Program-made: the position numbers and the translations under genes | Origin: Spirochaetia bacterium | Lineage (GTDB): Bacteria > Spirochaetota > Spirochaetia > Treponematales > Breznakiellaceae | Assembly (NCBI GenBank): GCA_025997595.1 | Contig: BNUU01000028.1 | Coordinates: 1 to 21,329 of the forward strand | Direction of reading: 5' to 3' | Length of the DNA: 21,329 nt | The notes under the pieces: generated by a model | What the model saw: the letters and a program-made list of their open reading frames with translations, nothing else | What the model was told of the DNA's origin: nothing | The model's database searches: none | In this document: piece after piece, positions 12,851 to 20,522 of the stretch | Layout: every line of letters begins with the position of its first letter | Position numbering within the stretch: position 1 is the stretch's first letter

Positions 12851-14740
12851 TTACTTGGCGCCGGAAATGGCCTGCTGAACAGCGGCCTTGATGGCGTTGC
12901 TGGTTGTGGTGGCTCCGGAAACCGAATCGACGTTGGTCGAATTGTTCTTGACAATCGCTGCGGGAACCTGTTTCAGGGCTTCGTCGGCGATTGAGGGGGT
13001 TTCATTCTGCTTGACTATCTCGACCTTTTGAATGGTTCCGCTTGCATAGGTAACCCGGACGACCAATTCTGAGCCGATGCCCATGGCTTTACCAATGTAC
13101 TGGTTCGGCCCGACATCATAGCTGTCTGCGGCTGAAACGAAGTTAACCGGCTTTTTGCTTCCCAATACGGATTTTTGGGTGGTATCCTTCTTGACCGCCG
13201 TGGCATTGCTGCCGGCGATACGGCCGGTAAAGAGGCATTCGCTCAGGTTTCCGCCGCCGTTGTAGACATCACAGTAGAAGGAACCCAGCTCGCCGGCGCT
13301 GTAGAGGTGGGGGATGCTCTCGCCATAGGGATTCTGAACTTCACAATTTACGTTACGCCGGGGACCGCCCTGGGTGTTGGTAAGGGTTGCCCGCACGGGG
13401 AAGGCGTAGAAAGGACCGGCCGCAATGGGCTGCAGGGCAGCCGCGGCGACCTTGAACCGGGGATCGTATTTGTTCTGGCAGAACTGGTTGTATTCGCTTA
13501 CTTCCTTGGTAAAGTTTTCTACCGGTACGTTCATCTTTTGCGCAAGCTCAGCCAGGGTATTGGCCTTGATTATCCAGCCCTTGGCGATTTCTTCTTCCAT
13601 CCCTTCACTCCACTGGTAGTAGGCCGGGGTACCCTTCCGGGCGGTTTCGTCAAAAACGCACCAGGAATTATTGGGTATCAGAAGGCTGAACCAGGTTCCC
13701 GAATAATTGCTGTGGCCATGCCGGGGGAAAACTGCCTCGTTGACAAAACGAGTTCCGTCACCGCCGATAAAGATAGCCGATTGCGCCATAAAGCCGGTCA
13801 TCCGGTAGGTTGGAACCTGGAAGCCGTAGAACTGGGATCGTCCCAAATCGGGATTCACAAAGTTTACATCCGGCCCGGAAAGGGCGCTCATGTGCCAGAG
13901 ATCGGCCCCCACATCAAGGGCCATTTTGATTCCGTCGCCGGTGTTGTACTTGGCGCCCTTGCTGTAGGCATTGGAAAGCTGGGCATAATTTTCCAGCATG
14001 GTATCGCTGTTTTCAAAACCGCCGCAGGCCAGAACCACGCCGTTCTTTGCCCGGACCTGGTAGGTCTTACCCTGACGCTCCACCTTCACCCCGTGGATGA
14101 TCCTGGTCTCAGGGTCCTGAATCAGCCTGACCGCGGGAGATTCATACCAAACATCGATCTTGTCTTTCCGGTCATACACGTTCTTCCGGAGCAGATTCCA
14201 AAGGCTGGAATTCCAGAATCCCGGTTCTACAAAGATCCCGTCCACCGATTCCCTGGCCCCGGGAATTTCGGGATATTCGACCATCAGCCGATGGTTAATC
14301 GCGTCGGGGTTGGCTCCCATGGTTTTGACAAGCCAATCCTCATTTTTCATGGTCTCGGTAACGATGAGATTAATCACATCATCACCCTGGGTTTCTTTGC
14401 TGTACAAGCCCCGGAGCCCTTCAAAATAGGTTATCCCCGCTTCCTTGTCCTTGGGGGTCAGTATTAACTGCAGCGCATAGCGGGTATTCCCCCCCTCTTC
14501 ACCTTCGGCGGCCTTTTCCAAAAGCAATACTTGTGCCCCGCTGTCCGCCGCGGAAACGGCAGTTGACGCTCCGGCTCCACCGAACCCGACAACCACCACA
14601 TCATACTCCGCGTCCCAGGAAACGCTGCTCAAAAACCGTTGAGAAGCACCCCCGGATGAACCACCGGCCTGCGATCCCGTCGAGTTGCACCCGACCCATA
14701 GTACCAGCGCCGTAAGCGCCAGTGTCAGAAAACGCTTCAT
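12851..14740 (-). CDS. lipoprotein FAD/FMN reductase (fumarate-reductase-like flavoprotein with FMN-binding domain)
   Basis: This 629-aa lipoprotein has a signal sequence ending L-V-L-W-V-G-C18 and a Ser/Gly-rich linker. A FAD-binding reductase domain with V-G-F-G-G-A-G (51-57) and R-F-V-N-E spans about 45-520, and a C-terminal FMN-binding domain spans about 545-629. The latter ends with D605-S-V-S-G-A-T611, the ApbE flavinylation motif, so Thr611 probably carries covalent FMN. Such proteins take electrons from membrane carriers and reduce an alkene-type substrate outside the cytoplasm. Where fumarate reductases have N-R-L-G-G-N (substrate-binding Arg), this protein has Y-N-G-G-G-N, so the substrate may not be fumarate. 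The order (FAD then FMN) differs from some homologues. ATG has GGAGGA upstream. The gene stands alone, with a dyad over its -10 region. No apbE is in the window. Confidence 0.88.
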   Translation of the reverse strand: MKRFLTLALTALVLWVGCNSTGSQAGGSSGGASQRFLSSVSWDAEYDVVVVGFGGAGASTAVSAADSGAQVLLLEKAAEGEEGGNTRYALQLILTPKDKEAGITYFEGLRGLYSKETQGDDVINLIVTETMKNEDWLVKTMGANPDAINHRLMVEYPEIPGARESVDGIFVEPGFWNSSLWNLLRKNVYDRKDKIDVWYESPAVRLIQDPETRIIHGVKVERQGKTYQVRAKNGVVLACGGFENSDTMLENYAQLSNAYSKGAKYNTGDGIKMALDVGADLWHMSALSGPDVNFVNPDLGRSQFYGFQVPTYRMTGFMAQSAIFIGGDGTRFVNEAVFPRHGHSNYSGTWFSLLIPNNSWCVFDETARKGTPAYYQWSEGMEEEIAKGWIIKANTLAELAQKMNVPVENFTKEVSEYNQFCQNKYDPRFKVAAAALQPIAAGPFYAFPVRATLTNTQGGPRRNVNCEVQNPYGESIPHLYSAGELGSFYCDVYNGGGNLSECLFTGRIAGSNATAVKKDTTQKSVLGSKKPVNFVSAADSYDVGPNQYIGKAMGIGSELVVRVTYASGTIQKVEIVKQNETPSIADEALKQVPAAIVKNNSTNVDSVSGATTTSNAIKAAVQQAISGAK

Positions 14741-14767
14741 TTCTTCCTCCTAAGAATAAACGAATTT

Positions 14768-14787
14768 GTCTTGCTATAATACAAGAC
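14768..14787 (-). promoter_or_regulatory. promoter -10 and overlapping operator-like dyad of the flavin reductase gene
   Basis: GTCTTG (14768-14773) and CAAGAC (14782-14787) form a 6-bp inverted repeat around 8 bp. On the minus strand the centre contains TATTAT (14776-14781, five of six to the -10 consensus); TTTATA 17 bp upstream is a weak -35. The start codon at 14740 is about 35 nt downstream. A repressor or activator site is plausible. Confidence 0.45.
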
Positions 14788-14871
14788 TATTTTTCTAATA
14801 TAAAATATTTTTCATTGTAATGCAATACAATATTCTTGTCATTTTACGCAAACGGAGAAGAAAAATTTACT

Positions 14872-16014
14872 TTATATCGCCAGCCCCGCTTCCGCCGGGG
14901 AGCCGCCGTAGGACTCGTCCAGGTAGCCCCGGGGTATGGGGTTCGGGCGTTCGAAGCCGGAGGTCATCCGGTAGAACTGCCGGGTTTCGCAGCTCTTGTA
15001 GAGGCCCAGGAGCAGTTCCAGGCCGTGGAAGGCCATTTCCTTGGAGGTCCGGGGTTTCCGGCCAAGCCGCAGGGACCAGGCCAGTTCCGCAGGGCCAATG
15101 CCCCGGGAGTTCGTGGTGAAGGCGTGGGTGGGGGGCAGGGTGACCGGTTCGGTAGTACCCTTCAGGATTACCTTTACATCGCCGCCAAACTGGTTGGGAT
15201 CGGGCAGGTAGAGGATGCCCTCGGTGCCGAAGATGGTGATCTGGGGCTTCTCGTTACCGATGCTGCTGGAATTAAAGTGGAGGCTGCCGAAGACGCCGCT
15301 GGCGAAACGGAAACTGCCTACCACGAGGTTTTCAGCCTCAAGCCGGAATTTCTGGCCGAAGTCTCCCTTGTTGGGGAAGTAGTGGGTCCGCTCGGGCCGG
15401 ATGGTGGTCACAAAGCCGCTGACGTCCTGTACGGGGCCCAGGAGGCTCAGCATGGCGGTAACGTAGTAGACGCCCACATCCAGGCCGATACCGCCGCCGG
15501 GGAGGGCGGTAAAGGGGTAGCGTTCCGCAAGGAGCCCCGAGTCGCGGTTCAATGTGGCGGTTACCGAGGTAATGTCCCCGATGAGGCCGGAATCAAGGTA
15601 GAAACGGGCGTCCTGTATGGCCTGGCCCATGAAGGTATCCGGGGCATTGCCGTAGAGGAGGCCCTTTTTATCCGCAAGCTGAACCAGTTCACGGGCGGCT
15701 TCTATTGAAAGATCGATGGGCTTTTCGGAATAGAGGTTTTTCCCCGCGTTGAGGACCTGGGTGCTCACCAGATGGTGGTTTTTCGGGTCCGTGATGTTCA
15801 GTACCAGTTCGATGTCCTTGTCGTTGAGAATTTCTTCGATACTCATCTGTTTGATATTGAACTGGTTGGCCCGTTTTTCCATCCGTTCTTTGATGGTGTC
15901 GCTGCAGCCCACGACTTCGAGGATTTCAAATTTGCCGGTCATGTTGGTAAGGTAGATTTCGCTGATAACACCGCAGCCGACCACCGCAACTTTAACTTTC
16001 TTGATCTTGTCCAT
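14872..16014 (-). CDS. Gfo/Idh/MocA-family NAD(P)-dependent oxidoreductase
   Basis: This 380-aa cytoplasmic protein has an N-terminal Rossmann fold with V-G-C-G-V-I-S (12-18). The E97-K98-P99 motif supplies the catalytic lysine. The C-terminal alpha/beta domain contains G-G-G-I-G-L-D-V-G-V-Y-Y (173-184). Many members have a His four residues after the Asp (D179); here it is Tyr183, as in the dihydrodiol-dehydrogenase/glucose-fructose-oxidoreductase-like branch. These enzymes oxidise or reduce sugars, inositols or their derivatives; the substrate cannot be read. ATG at 16014 has AAAGGAG 9 nt upstream. It lies 23 bp after the stop of the large ATPase/TPR gene on the same strand, so the two may be co-transcribed. 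The region 14741-14871 downstream holds only the divergent-looking AT-rich promoter area of the next gene. Confidence 0.9.
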   Translation of the reverse strand: MDKIKKVKVAVVGCGVISEIYLTNMTGKFEILEVVGCSDTIKERMEKRANQFNIKQMSIEEILNDKDIELVLNITDPKNHHLVSTQVLNAGKNLYSEKPIDLSIEAARELVQLADKKGLLYGNAPDTFMGQAIQDARFYLDSGLIGDITSVTATLNRDSGLLAERYPFTALPGGGIGLDVGVYYVTAMLSLLGPVQDVSGFVTTIRPERTHYFPNKGDFGQKFRLEAENLVVGSFRFASGVFGSLHFNSSSIGNEKPQITIFGTEGILYLPDPNQFGGDVKVILKGTTEPVTLPPTHAFTTNSRGIGPAELAWSLRLGRKPRTSKEMAFHGLELLLGLYKSCETRQFYRMTSGFERPNPIPRGYLDESYGGSPAEAGLAI

Positions 16015-16037
16015 TTCAAATTACTCCTTTATATAAA

Positions 16038-18896
16038 TTATATTAACTTGTACTCTTTGGCGGCAAGACTCAGGGCGCTGTTCCAGCGGGGCCGGGAAAG
16101 GTAGGACTGGCGGGTTTCCATGTCGTCGATGTGGCTGGCCCGGCGCTGGAGCCGTTTAAAGGCCATGCTCACTGCGGTGTTCATATCAACCTGGGCGGAC
16201 CCGGATTCTTCCAGAACCTGGTACCAGGCATAAAAATAAAAGGCGTCGTTGGGGTCCATCTCGGAAAGCCGTTCATCCCGGAGGATACGCTGCATATTTT
16301 GCACCGCCGCTTCCCCCCCGGAGCCGGAAAGCCGGCAGAGGGCAAGGGAATGGTAGGTCGAGATCATCCGGTCCCAGAATTCCTTTTGGGGAAGGAGCAG
16401 CAGCTCGCATTGGGCAAAACCGCTGCGCCAATCCGGCTGTTCGGTATACAGAAAATAGTCCTGGGGAACGGCCTCCGCAAGGCGGTCCGCAAGTTCCACG
16501 GTCCGCCGGTAATCCCCCGCCAAATAGGCAGCCTCGATCTCGAAAAGGTCCGCGTCAAGGCCGCCCCCATCCGGCTTGGCGATAAGGGGATTCTCGATGT
16601 AGACCAGGGCCCGGTAAACCCAGGCATCCAGGAGCCCCTCCTTTGCCGGGGAAAGAAGCCCCACGGGATTTTTCAGTATATCTTCAAAAATAACACGGGC
16701 ATCCTGGTAACGGCCCAGATCAAAGGCCAGCTTCCCCCGAAAGAACCGGGCGCGGTCGGTCCACTCGGACCTTCCCGCGGCGGCGGACTGGGTTTCCGCC
16801 TCGGCGGCCAGCCATTCAGCCCGGGAAAGGTTCCCAAAGAGGTACTGGGCGGTGGCGGCATAGTAGGAGGATACCCCCAGCTCGTCAAAGTTGCCGGATT
16901 TTTCCGCATTCTCCACCGCAAAGGTCATGTAGTCAATGGTTTCCCCCACCTGCTGTTTTATGAGGCACACCAGGGCAAAAAGCCGGTAGGACTGGGCAAG
17001 GCCGGACCAGCTCCGGTCCTGGCTGAGGAGGACCGCCTCCTTTACCGTTTCCAGAGCGGCGGATACATCCTTGACACCCAGATGGTAGGCGGTAACATTG
17101 GCCAGAACCTGGGCTTTATACGCCGGATACAGCTGGGCTGCGGCGGGCAGGGTACTAAAAACCTCCCGAATCTCCCTTTCATCCCCATGGATCAGGGCTT
17201 TGCTGGTCTTAAAAAGATACAAAACCGTAAAAACCCGTTCACTGCCGATGATTCTTTCCAAATGCCCTGACTTGATAACCTGCTCGATCCGGGCATAGGT
17301 ACCGTTGACCATGTCCGAAACGATTCCCCTGAGAACAAACTCATCCCCTTGGGCGATTTCCCGGGGGAAAGGAGCCTCTCCGCCGTTTCCAAGCTCTGCA
17401 AAGGCCTCCAGGAGGGCGAAACAGGGGTAGATCCGACGCCGGCTTACCCAGGCCAAAAGGCGGTTCCGCACCAGGGTCCGGACCTTTTCCTTCCGCTCCC
17501 CCAGGACCCGTTCCGCCCGGATAGCGCAGTTCCGAATGCGGGGCTGGGGATCATCGGGGAGATCCACGATTCCCAAAAAGCCAAGCAGTTCCAGGGCGCG
17601 GGAGATCATGGGGGGATTCTTCCCCTCTTCCTCAAGGAGACTGCCCAGGAGCGCCCCCGGAAAATAGCGGCCCAAAAGATGAAAGGCATAGGCAATTTCC
17701 CAGAGATCCCGTGACATTTCCGGCAGCAGGGCGGCTTGAGCCCCGGCGTCCAGCCGGACCACCCGGGAAAAGACCCGGTCCCAGGCCTTGATCCGCTCCT
17801 CAACCGGGCCGGCGGAACCTGAGGCCATCATTCCGGCATCCTGACCAAGGGTGGCGGTGCCGTAGACCAGCAGGTTTCCCCTGCCGGCAAAGGCAGCCCA
17901 GGTGTCCATAAAAAGCCGCGCCACCCCATCCTCCGCCCGGTGGATGTTTTCCAGGATCAGTACCGCCTTCACCGGTACCCCTGCCGCCGCAGCGGCGTAG
18001 GTTTCCAGGAGCAGCAGGAAGAACCGGGCAGCGGTCCGGGCCATAAAGGCGGAAATTTCCGAGCGGAGCCGGTCCCGGAAAAGCGCCTCCCCCAGACGGT
18101 CCAGTTCCTGCAAAATTTCGGCGGTACCTGCCGCCGAAAGCGAAGGGTGAGGTTCCCCTCGGGCAGCGCCGGAATTCGCAATAAATTCCCGAATTCCGGG
18201 GCTATAGGCGTCGGCCAGGGGGGAAAAAAAACGGCCCCCGGCGCCAAAACGGACAATCAGGAGCGGGACAGCCGGGGATGATTCCCGGGGAATTTCCCTG
18301 CAATACCGGTACAAACCGTCCCGCTTTCCCGAATAGGGGGGCCCCAGGAGCAGCAGGTTCCGCGTCTCCCCCTTCCCCAGGACCTTTAATATGGTCTCCC
18401 GTTGGGGATAGACCTTAGCGTCAATATCGCCAAAGGTTTTTATACCCTTTAGCCTGATATATTCCCCAGGGGGCGCCCCGCCTTTGGCGCTCTGCCGGGC
18501 CTGGAGTTTGTCAAAATACATATAATACCCAAGGGCCCGCTGCGCCGTCGGATCGCACCAGATCCCGCCGCCATCAGCCTCCCGGGAGAACTGGCGGCAC
18601 AGCCCTTCCCCCTCCTCGTCCAGGATATCCCGGCCAATGACCATGGTATACCCGTAAAGATCCTCGGCGGCTTCGTTCAGGAATTTCATAATGCTTTCAA
18701 CAAGGACAAAGATATCAAGCCAGACACCCAGGGCGTTTTCATCAAAGGATAATGTCAGGAGCCGGCGCTCATTCTTTGGATGCCCCCCGGCGGCTTCGGC
18801 AGCCCGGATAATGAATTGCTCCAGGCTGCCAAGCAATTCCGGCCGGGTACGGCGGAGCTGAGATCTGAACCGGAGAGAAAACAACAGCCGAATCAT
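16038..18896 (-). CDS. large signalling protein: degenerate cyclase-like, P-loop ATPase-like and TPR regions
   Basis: The protein is 952 aa from the ATG at 18896 (965 from a GTG at 18935; residue numbers here use the longer form). Residues about 55-175 end in R-L-K-G-I-K-T-F-G-D-I-D-A-K-V-Y, resembling the L-K-G end of class III nucleotide cyclase domains, but no metal-binding Asp pair is evident. A P-loop-like G198-P-P-Y-S-G-K204-R205 follows (R replaces the usual S/T) and a Walker-B-like L-I-L-E-N-I-H-R-A (326-334), as in STAND ATPases (usually D-D). Residues about 560-960 are helical repeats of TPR type. This is the layout of cyclase-ATPase-TPR regulators with worn active sites. A TGGAAA/TATGAT promoter (17-bp spacer) inside the longer form ends 9 nt before ATG 18896, favouring that start. 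It is divergent from argF. Partners unknown. Confidence 0.6.
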   Translation of the reverse strand: MIRLLFSLRFRSQLRRTRPELLGSLEQFIIRAAEAAGGHPKNERRLLTLSFDENALGVWLDIFVLVESIMKFLNEAAEDLYGYTMVIGRDILDEEGEGLCRQFSREADGGGIWCDPTAQRALGYYMYFDKLQARQSAKGGAPPGEYIRLKGIKTFGDIDAKVYPQRETILKVLGKGETRNLLLLGPPYSGKRDGLYRYCREIPRESSPAVPLLIVRFGAGGRFFSPLADAYSPGIREFIANSGAARGEPHPSLSAAGTAEILQELDRLGEALFRDRLRSEISAFMARTAARFFLLLLETYAAAAAGVPVKAVLILENIHRAEDGVARLFMDTWAAFAGRGNLLVYGTATLGQDAGMMASGSAGPVEERIKAWDRVFSRVVRLDAGAQAALLPEMSRDLWEIAYAFHLLGRYFPGALLGSLLEEEGKNPPMISRALELLGFLGIVDLPDDPQPRIRNCAIRAERVLGERKEKVRTLVRNRLLAWVSRRRIYPCFALLEAFAELGNGGEAPFPREIAQGDEFVLRGIVSDMVNGTYARIEQVIKSGHLERIIGSERVFTVLYLFKTSKALIHGDEREIREVFSTLPAAAQLYPAYKAQVLANVTAYHLGVKDVSAALETVKEAVLLSQDRSWSGLAQSYRLFALVCLIKQQVGETIDYMTFAVENAEKSGNFDELGVSSYYAATAQYLFGNLSRAEWLAAEAETQSAAAGRSEWTDRARFFRGKLAFDLGRYQDARVIFEDILKNPVGLLSPAKEGLLDAWVYRALVYIENPLIAKPDGGGLDADLFEIEAAYLAGDYRRTVELADRLAEAVPQDYFLYTEQPDWRSGFAQCELLLLPQKEFWDRMISTYHSLALCRLSGSGGEAAVQNMQRILRDERLSEMDPNDAFYFYAWYQVLEESGSAQVDMNTAVSMAFKRLQRRASHIDDMETRQSYLSRPRWNSALSLAAKEYKLI

Positions 18897-18974
18897 GTTA
18901 CAGGTATCATATCCGGTATGGGGTTGTTTTTCCACTAGGGGACATGGTAAATTTCTCCATATTTTGGAGGCATT

Positions 18975-19940
18975 ATGATTTCTGAGGCATTGAAAGGCAG
19001 GTCCCTTTTAACCTGGCTGGATTATACGGAAGAGGAAATCCGCTGGCTGCTGGATCTGTCAGCGCAGCTCAAGGCGGAAAAAAAGAAAGGCGAAGTTCAC
19101 CAGCGCTTTTTGGGGAAGTCCATCGCTCTGCTTTTTGAAAAACGTTCCACCCGGACCCGTTGCGCCTTTGAAACCGCCTTTGGGGAGGAGGGGGGCCACC
19201 CGGTGTTCCTTTCGACCCAGGACATCCAGATGGGGGCCAAGGAATCCATCGAGGACACCGCCCGGATTCTGGGCCGCATGTTCGACGCCATCCAGTTCCG
19301 GGGCTACAAACAGTCCACCGTGGAGACCCTGGCCAAATATTCGGGGGTGCCGGTCTACAACGGCCTCACCGACGACTTCCACCCCACCCAGGCCCTGGCG
19401 GACATCCTGACCCTGGAGGAAAGCTTCGGCCCCGCAAAGGGAAAAAAGCTCTGTTTTGTGGGGGACGGCCGGAACAACGTGGCCCGGTCCCTCATCGTGA
19501 TCTGCGCCAAACTGGGGGTCCACTTTACGGTGATCACCCCCGCGTCCCTTAACCCCGACGCCGCCCTGCTCTCAACATGCGCCCCCCTGGCCGCCGCCTC
19601 GGGGGCCAAAATCACCGTCACCCCCGACCTCGCCGAAGTTAAAGGCGCCGACGCCCTCTACACCGACGTATGGGTCTCCATGGGTGAGGAAGCCAAAAAG
19701 GAAGAACGCCGCCGGCTCCTGGCCCCCTACCAGGTAAACCAGGCCCTGATGGACAAAACCGGCCGCAAAGACAGCATCTTTCTCCACTGCCTCCCGGCGG
19801 TCAAGGGCGAAGAGGTCACCGCCGATGTGATCGACGGCCCCCAAAGCCGCGCCTGGGACGAAGGGGAAAACCGCAAGCATACGATAAAGGCGATTATGGC
19901 CGCCACCCTGGGGGTTGCCACCCTCACGACAAACGCATGA
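18975..19940 (+). CDS. argF: ornithine carbamoyltransferase
   Basis: This 321-aa cytoplasmic enzyme makes citrulline from ornithine and carbamoyl phosphate (arginine biosynthesis), or runs in reverse in arginine catabolism. The carbamoyl-phosphate loop S58-T-R-T-R62 is intact, with H136-P-T-Q (carbamoyl binding), F-V-G-D-G-R-N-N (161-168), D-V-W-V-S-M-G (231-237, ornithine binding) and H271-C-L-P (catalytic Cys). Length is typical. ATG at 18975 has GGAGG 4 nt upstream. No other arginine or arginine-deiminase genes are in the window, so anabolic versus catabolic use cannot be told from context; argF is the default label. Confidence 0.94.
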   Translation: MISEALKGRSLLTWLDYTEEEIRWLLDLSAQLKAEKKKGEVHQRFLGKSIALLFEKRSTRTRCAFETAFGEEGGHPVFLSTQDIQMGAKESIEDTARILGRMFDAIQFRGYKQSTVETLAKYSGVPVYNGLTDDFHPTQALADILTLEESFGPAKGKKLCFVGDGRNNVARSLIVICAKLGVHFTVITPASLNPDAALLSTCAPLAAASGAKITVTPDLAEVKGADALYTDVWVSMGEEAKKEERRRLLAPYQVNQALMDKTGRKDSIFLHCLPAVKGEEVTADVIDGPQSRAWDEGENRKHTIKAIMAATLGVATLTTNA

Positions 19941-19985
19941 AAGAATTTCTTAACCATCTGATCCCCAAAAAAGGGATAAACTTAA

Positions 19986-20071
19986 GAATTTAACCACGAA
20001 GAATTTAACCACGAACCACACGAAAGACACGAACATTTTTTCGTGGGGTTTGTATTGTTCGTGGTTTAAAT
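19986..20071. repeat. tandem and inverted repeats built on AACCACGAA
   Basis: GAATTTAACCACGAA occurs twice in perfect tandem (19986-20000 and 20001-20015). ACACGAA variants follow at about 20018-20033. AACCACGAAC (20007-20016) is inverted perfectly as GTTCGTGGTT (20057-20066), with the TTTA/TAAA flanks also complementary apart from one extra base. The result is a hairpin-forming, CACGAA-rich block starting about 45 bp after argF. It may act as the argF terminator or be a genome-wide dispersed repeat. Confidence 0.65.
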
Positions 20072-20096
20072 CCTTGGAGATTCTATCTTAATCAGT

Positions 20097-20123
20097 GCAT
20101 TTACCTGCTCAGCCCCACCGCTC
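20097..20123. repeat. 27-bp direct repeat, left copy (other copy 21071-21097)
   Basis: This sequence matches 21071-21097 with one mismatch; both contain TGCATTTACCTG and TCAGCCCCACCGCTC. The right copy is the C-terminal end (A-V-G-L-N-R-stop) of the coiled-coil membrane gene; the left copy keeps a readable A-V-G-L-S-R-stop. The two copies bracket the PIN/partner cassette. Confidence 0.75.
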
Positions 20124-20132
20124 TCTGAAAAT

Positions 20133-20165
20133 CGCACCTGACCCCTGCAGGGGGTTTCAGGTGCG
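20133..20165. terminator. strong hairpin left of the PIN cassette
   Basis: CGCACCTGA (20133-20141) pairs with TCAGGTGCG (20157-20165) over 9 bp, and inside it CCCC/GGGG (20142-20145 with 20150-20153) closes on TGCA, leaving a 3-nt bulge. On the minus strand it is followed by ATTTTC, a weak T tract. It could back up the terminator at 20200-20229 or stop plus-strand transcripts. Confidence 0.4.
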
Positions 20166-20199
20166 CCGTTTTCAAGGTAGGGCGTCACTATGATGGCCC

Positions 20200-20229
20200 A
20201 AAAAAGGCCGCCCCGGTTAGGAGGCGGCC
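20200..20229 (-). terminator. intrinsic terminator of the PIN/partner operon
   Basis: On the minus strand the GC-rich stem GGCCGCC/GGCGGCC (20223-20229 with 20206-20212, 10-nt loop) is followed directly by six T residues (complement of 20200-20205). It lies about 40 nt after the partner gene's stop, a classical Rho-independent terminator. Confidence 0.85.
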
Positions 20230-20267
20230 CGTGAAAAGGTGTCAGGCGCCGCAGCGCCGATTTGTTC

Positions 20268-20522
20268 CTACTTACCTGCCACTGCCTGGATCTTGCCTTG
20301 TCCGGATAGATTGACCAAGCGATCAGAAAGGCCCTGCCGGGCAAGGGCCGCTTTGCCTTTTTCGTTACGCGCCCTGACTTCTTCTTCCGGTGACATTCCG
20401 GCGTATTGATCCTCAATCCTTAAGCGGATGGCATGAATTCTTACAATGGGTTCCAAAGCCCCTGCCATACATGGATCGTTACGTATCCGGGGATCGTTCA
20501 TGTATTCTTCTACGGTTTTCAT
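20268..20522 (-). CDS. small partner protein of the PIN-domain gene (antitoxin candidate)
   Basis: This 84-aa, charged, probably helical protein starts M-K-T-V-E-E-Y-M-N-D-P-R-I. It has a central I-H-A-I-R-L-R-I-E-D and a M-S-P-E-E-E stretch, then a basic tail. The ATG at 20522 follows CGGAGG and overlaps the PIN gene stop (ATGA), so translation is coupled. I recall similar M-K-T-x-E-E-Y-x-N-D-P-R-I proteins beside PIN-like genes in treponemes but cannot name a family. I see no ribbon-helix-helix, AbrB or Phd DNA-binding motif. An antitoxin or accessory role is inferred only from position. A longer ORF to 20609 lacks support and would run into the PIN gene. Confidence 0.7.
   Translation of the reverse strand: MKTVEEYMNDPRIRNDPCMAGALEPIVRIHAIRLRIEDQYAGMSPEEEVRARNEKGKAALARQGLSDRLVNLSGQGKIQAVAGK

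Noticed and set aside
13175..14467. 430-aa plus-strand ORF
   Set aside because: It is antisense to the flavin reductase gene; no family motifs and no ribosome-binding site.
14836..15708. 290-aa plus-strand ORF
   Set aside because: It is a shadow of the Gfo/Idh/MocA oxidoreductase on the other strand.
16131..17270. 379-aa plus-strand ORF
   Set aside because: It is antisense to the TPR region of the large protein; Gly/Pro-rich shadow composition.
19941..20071. CRISPR-like repeats after argF
   Set aside because: The 15-bp units are directly tandem with no spacers of regular size, and no cas genes are present.
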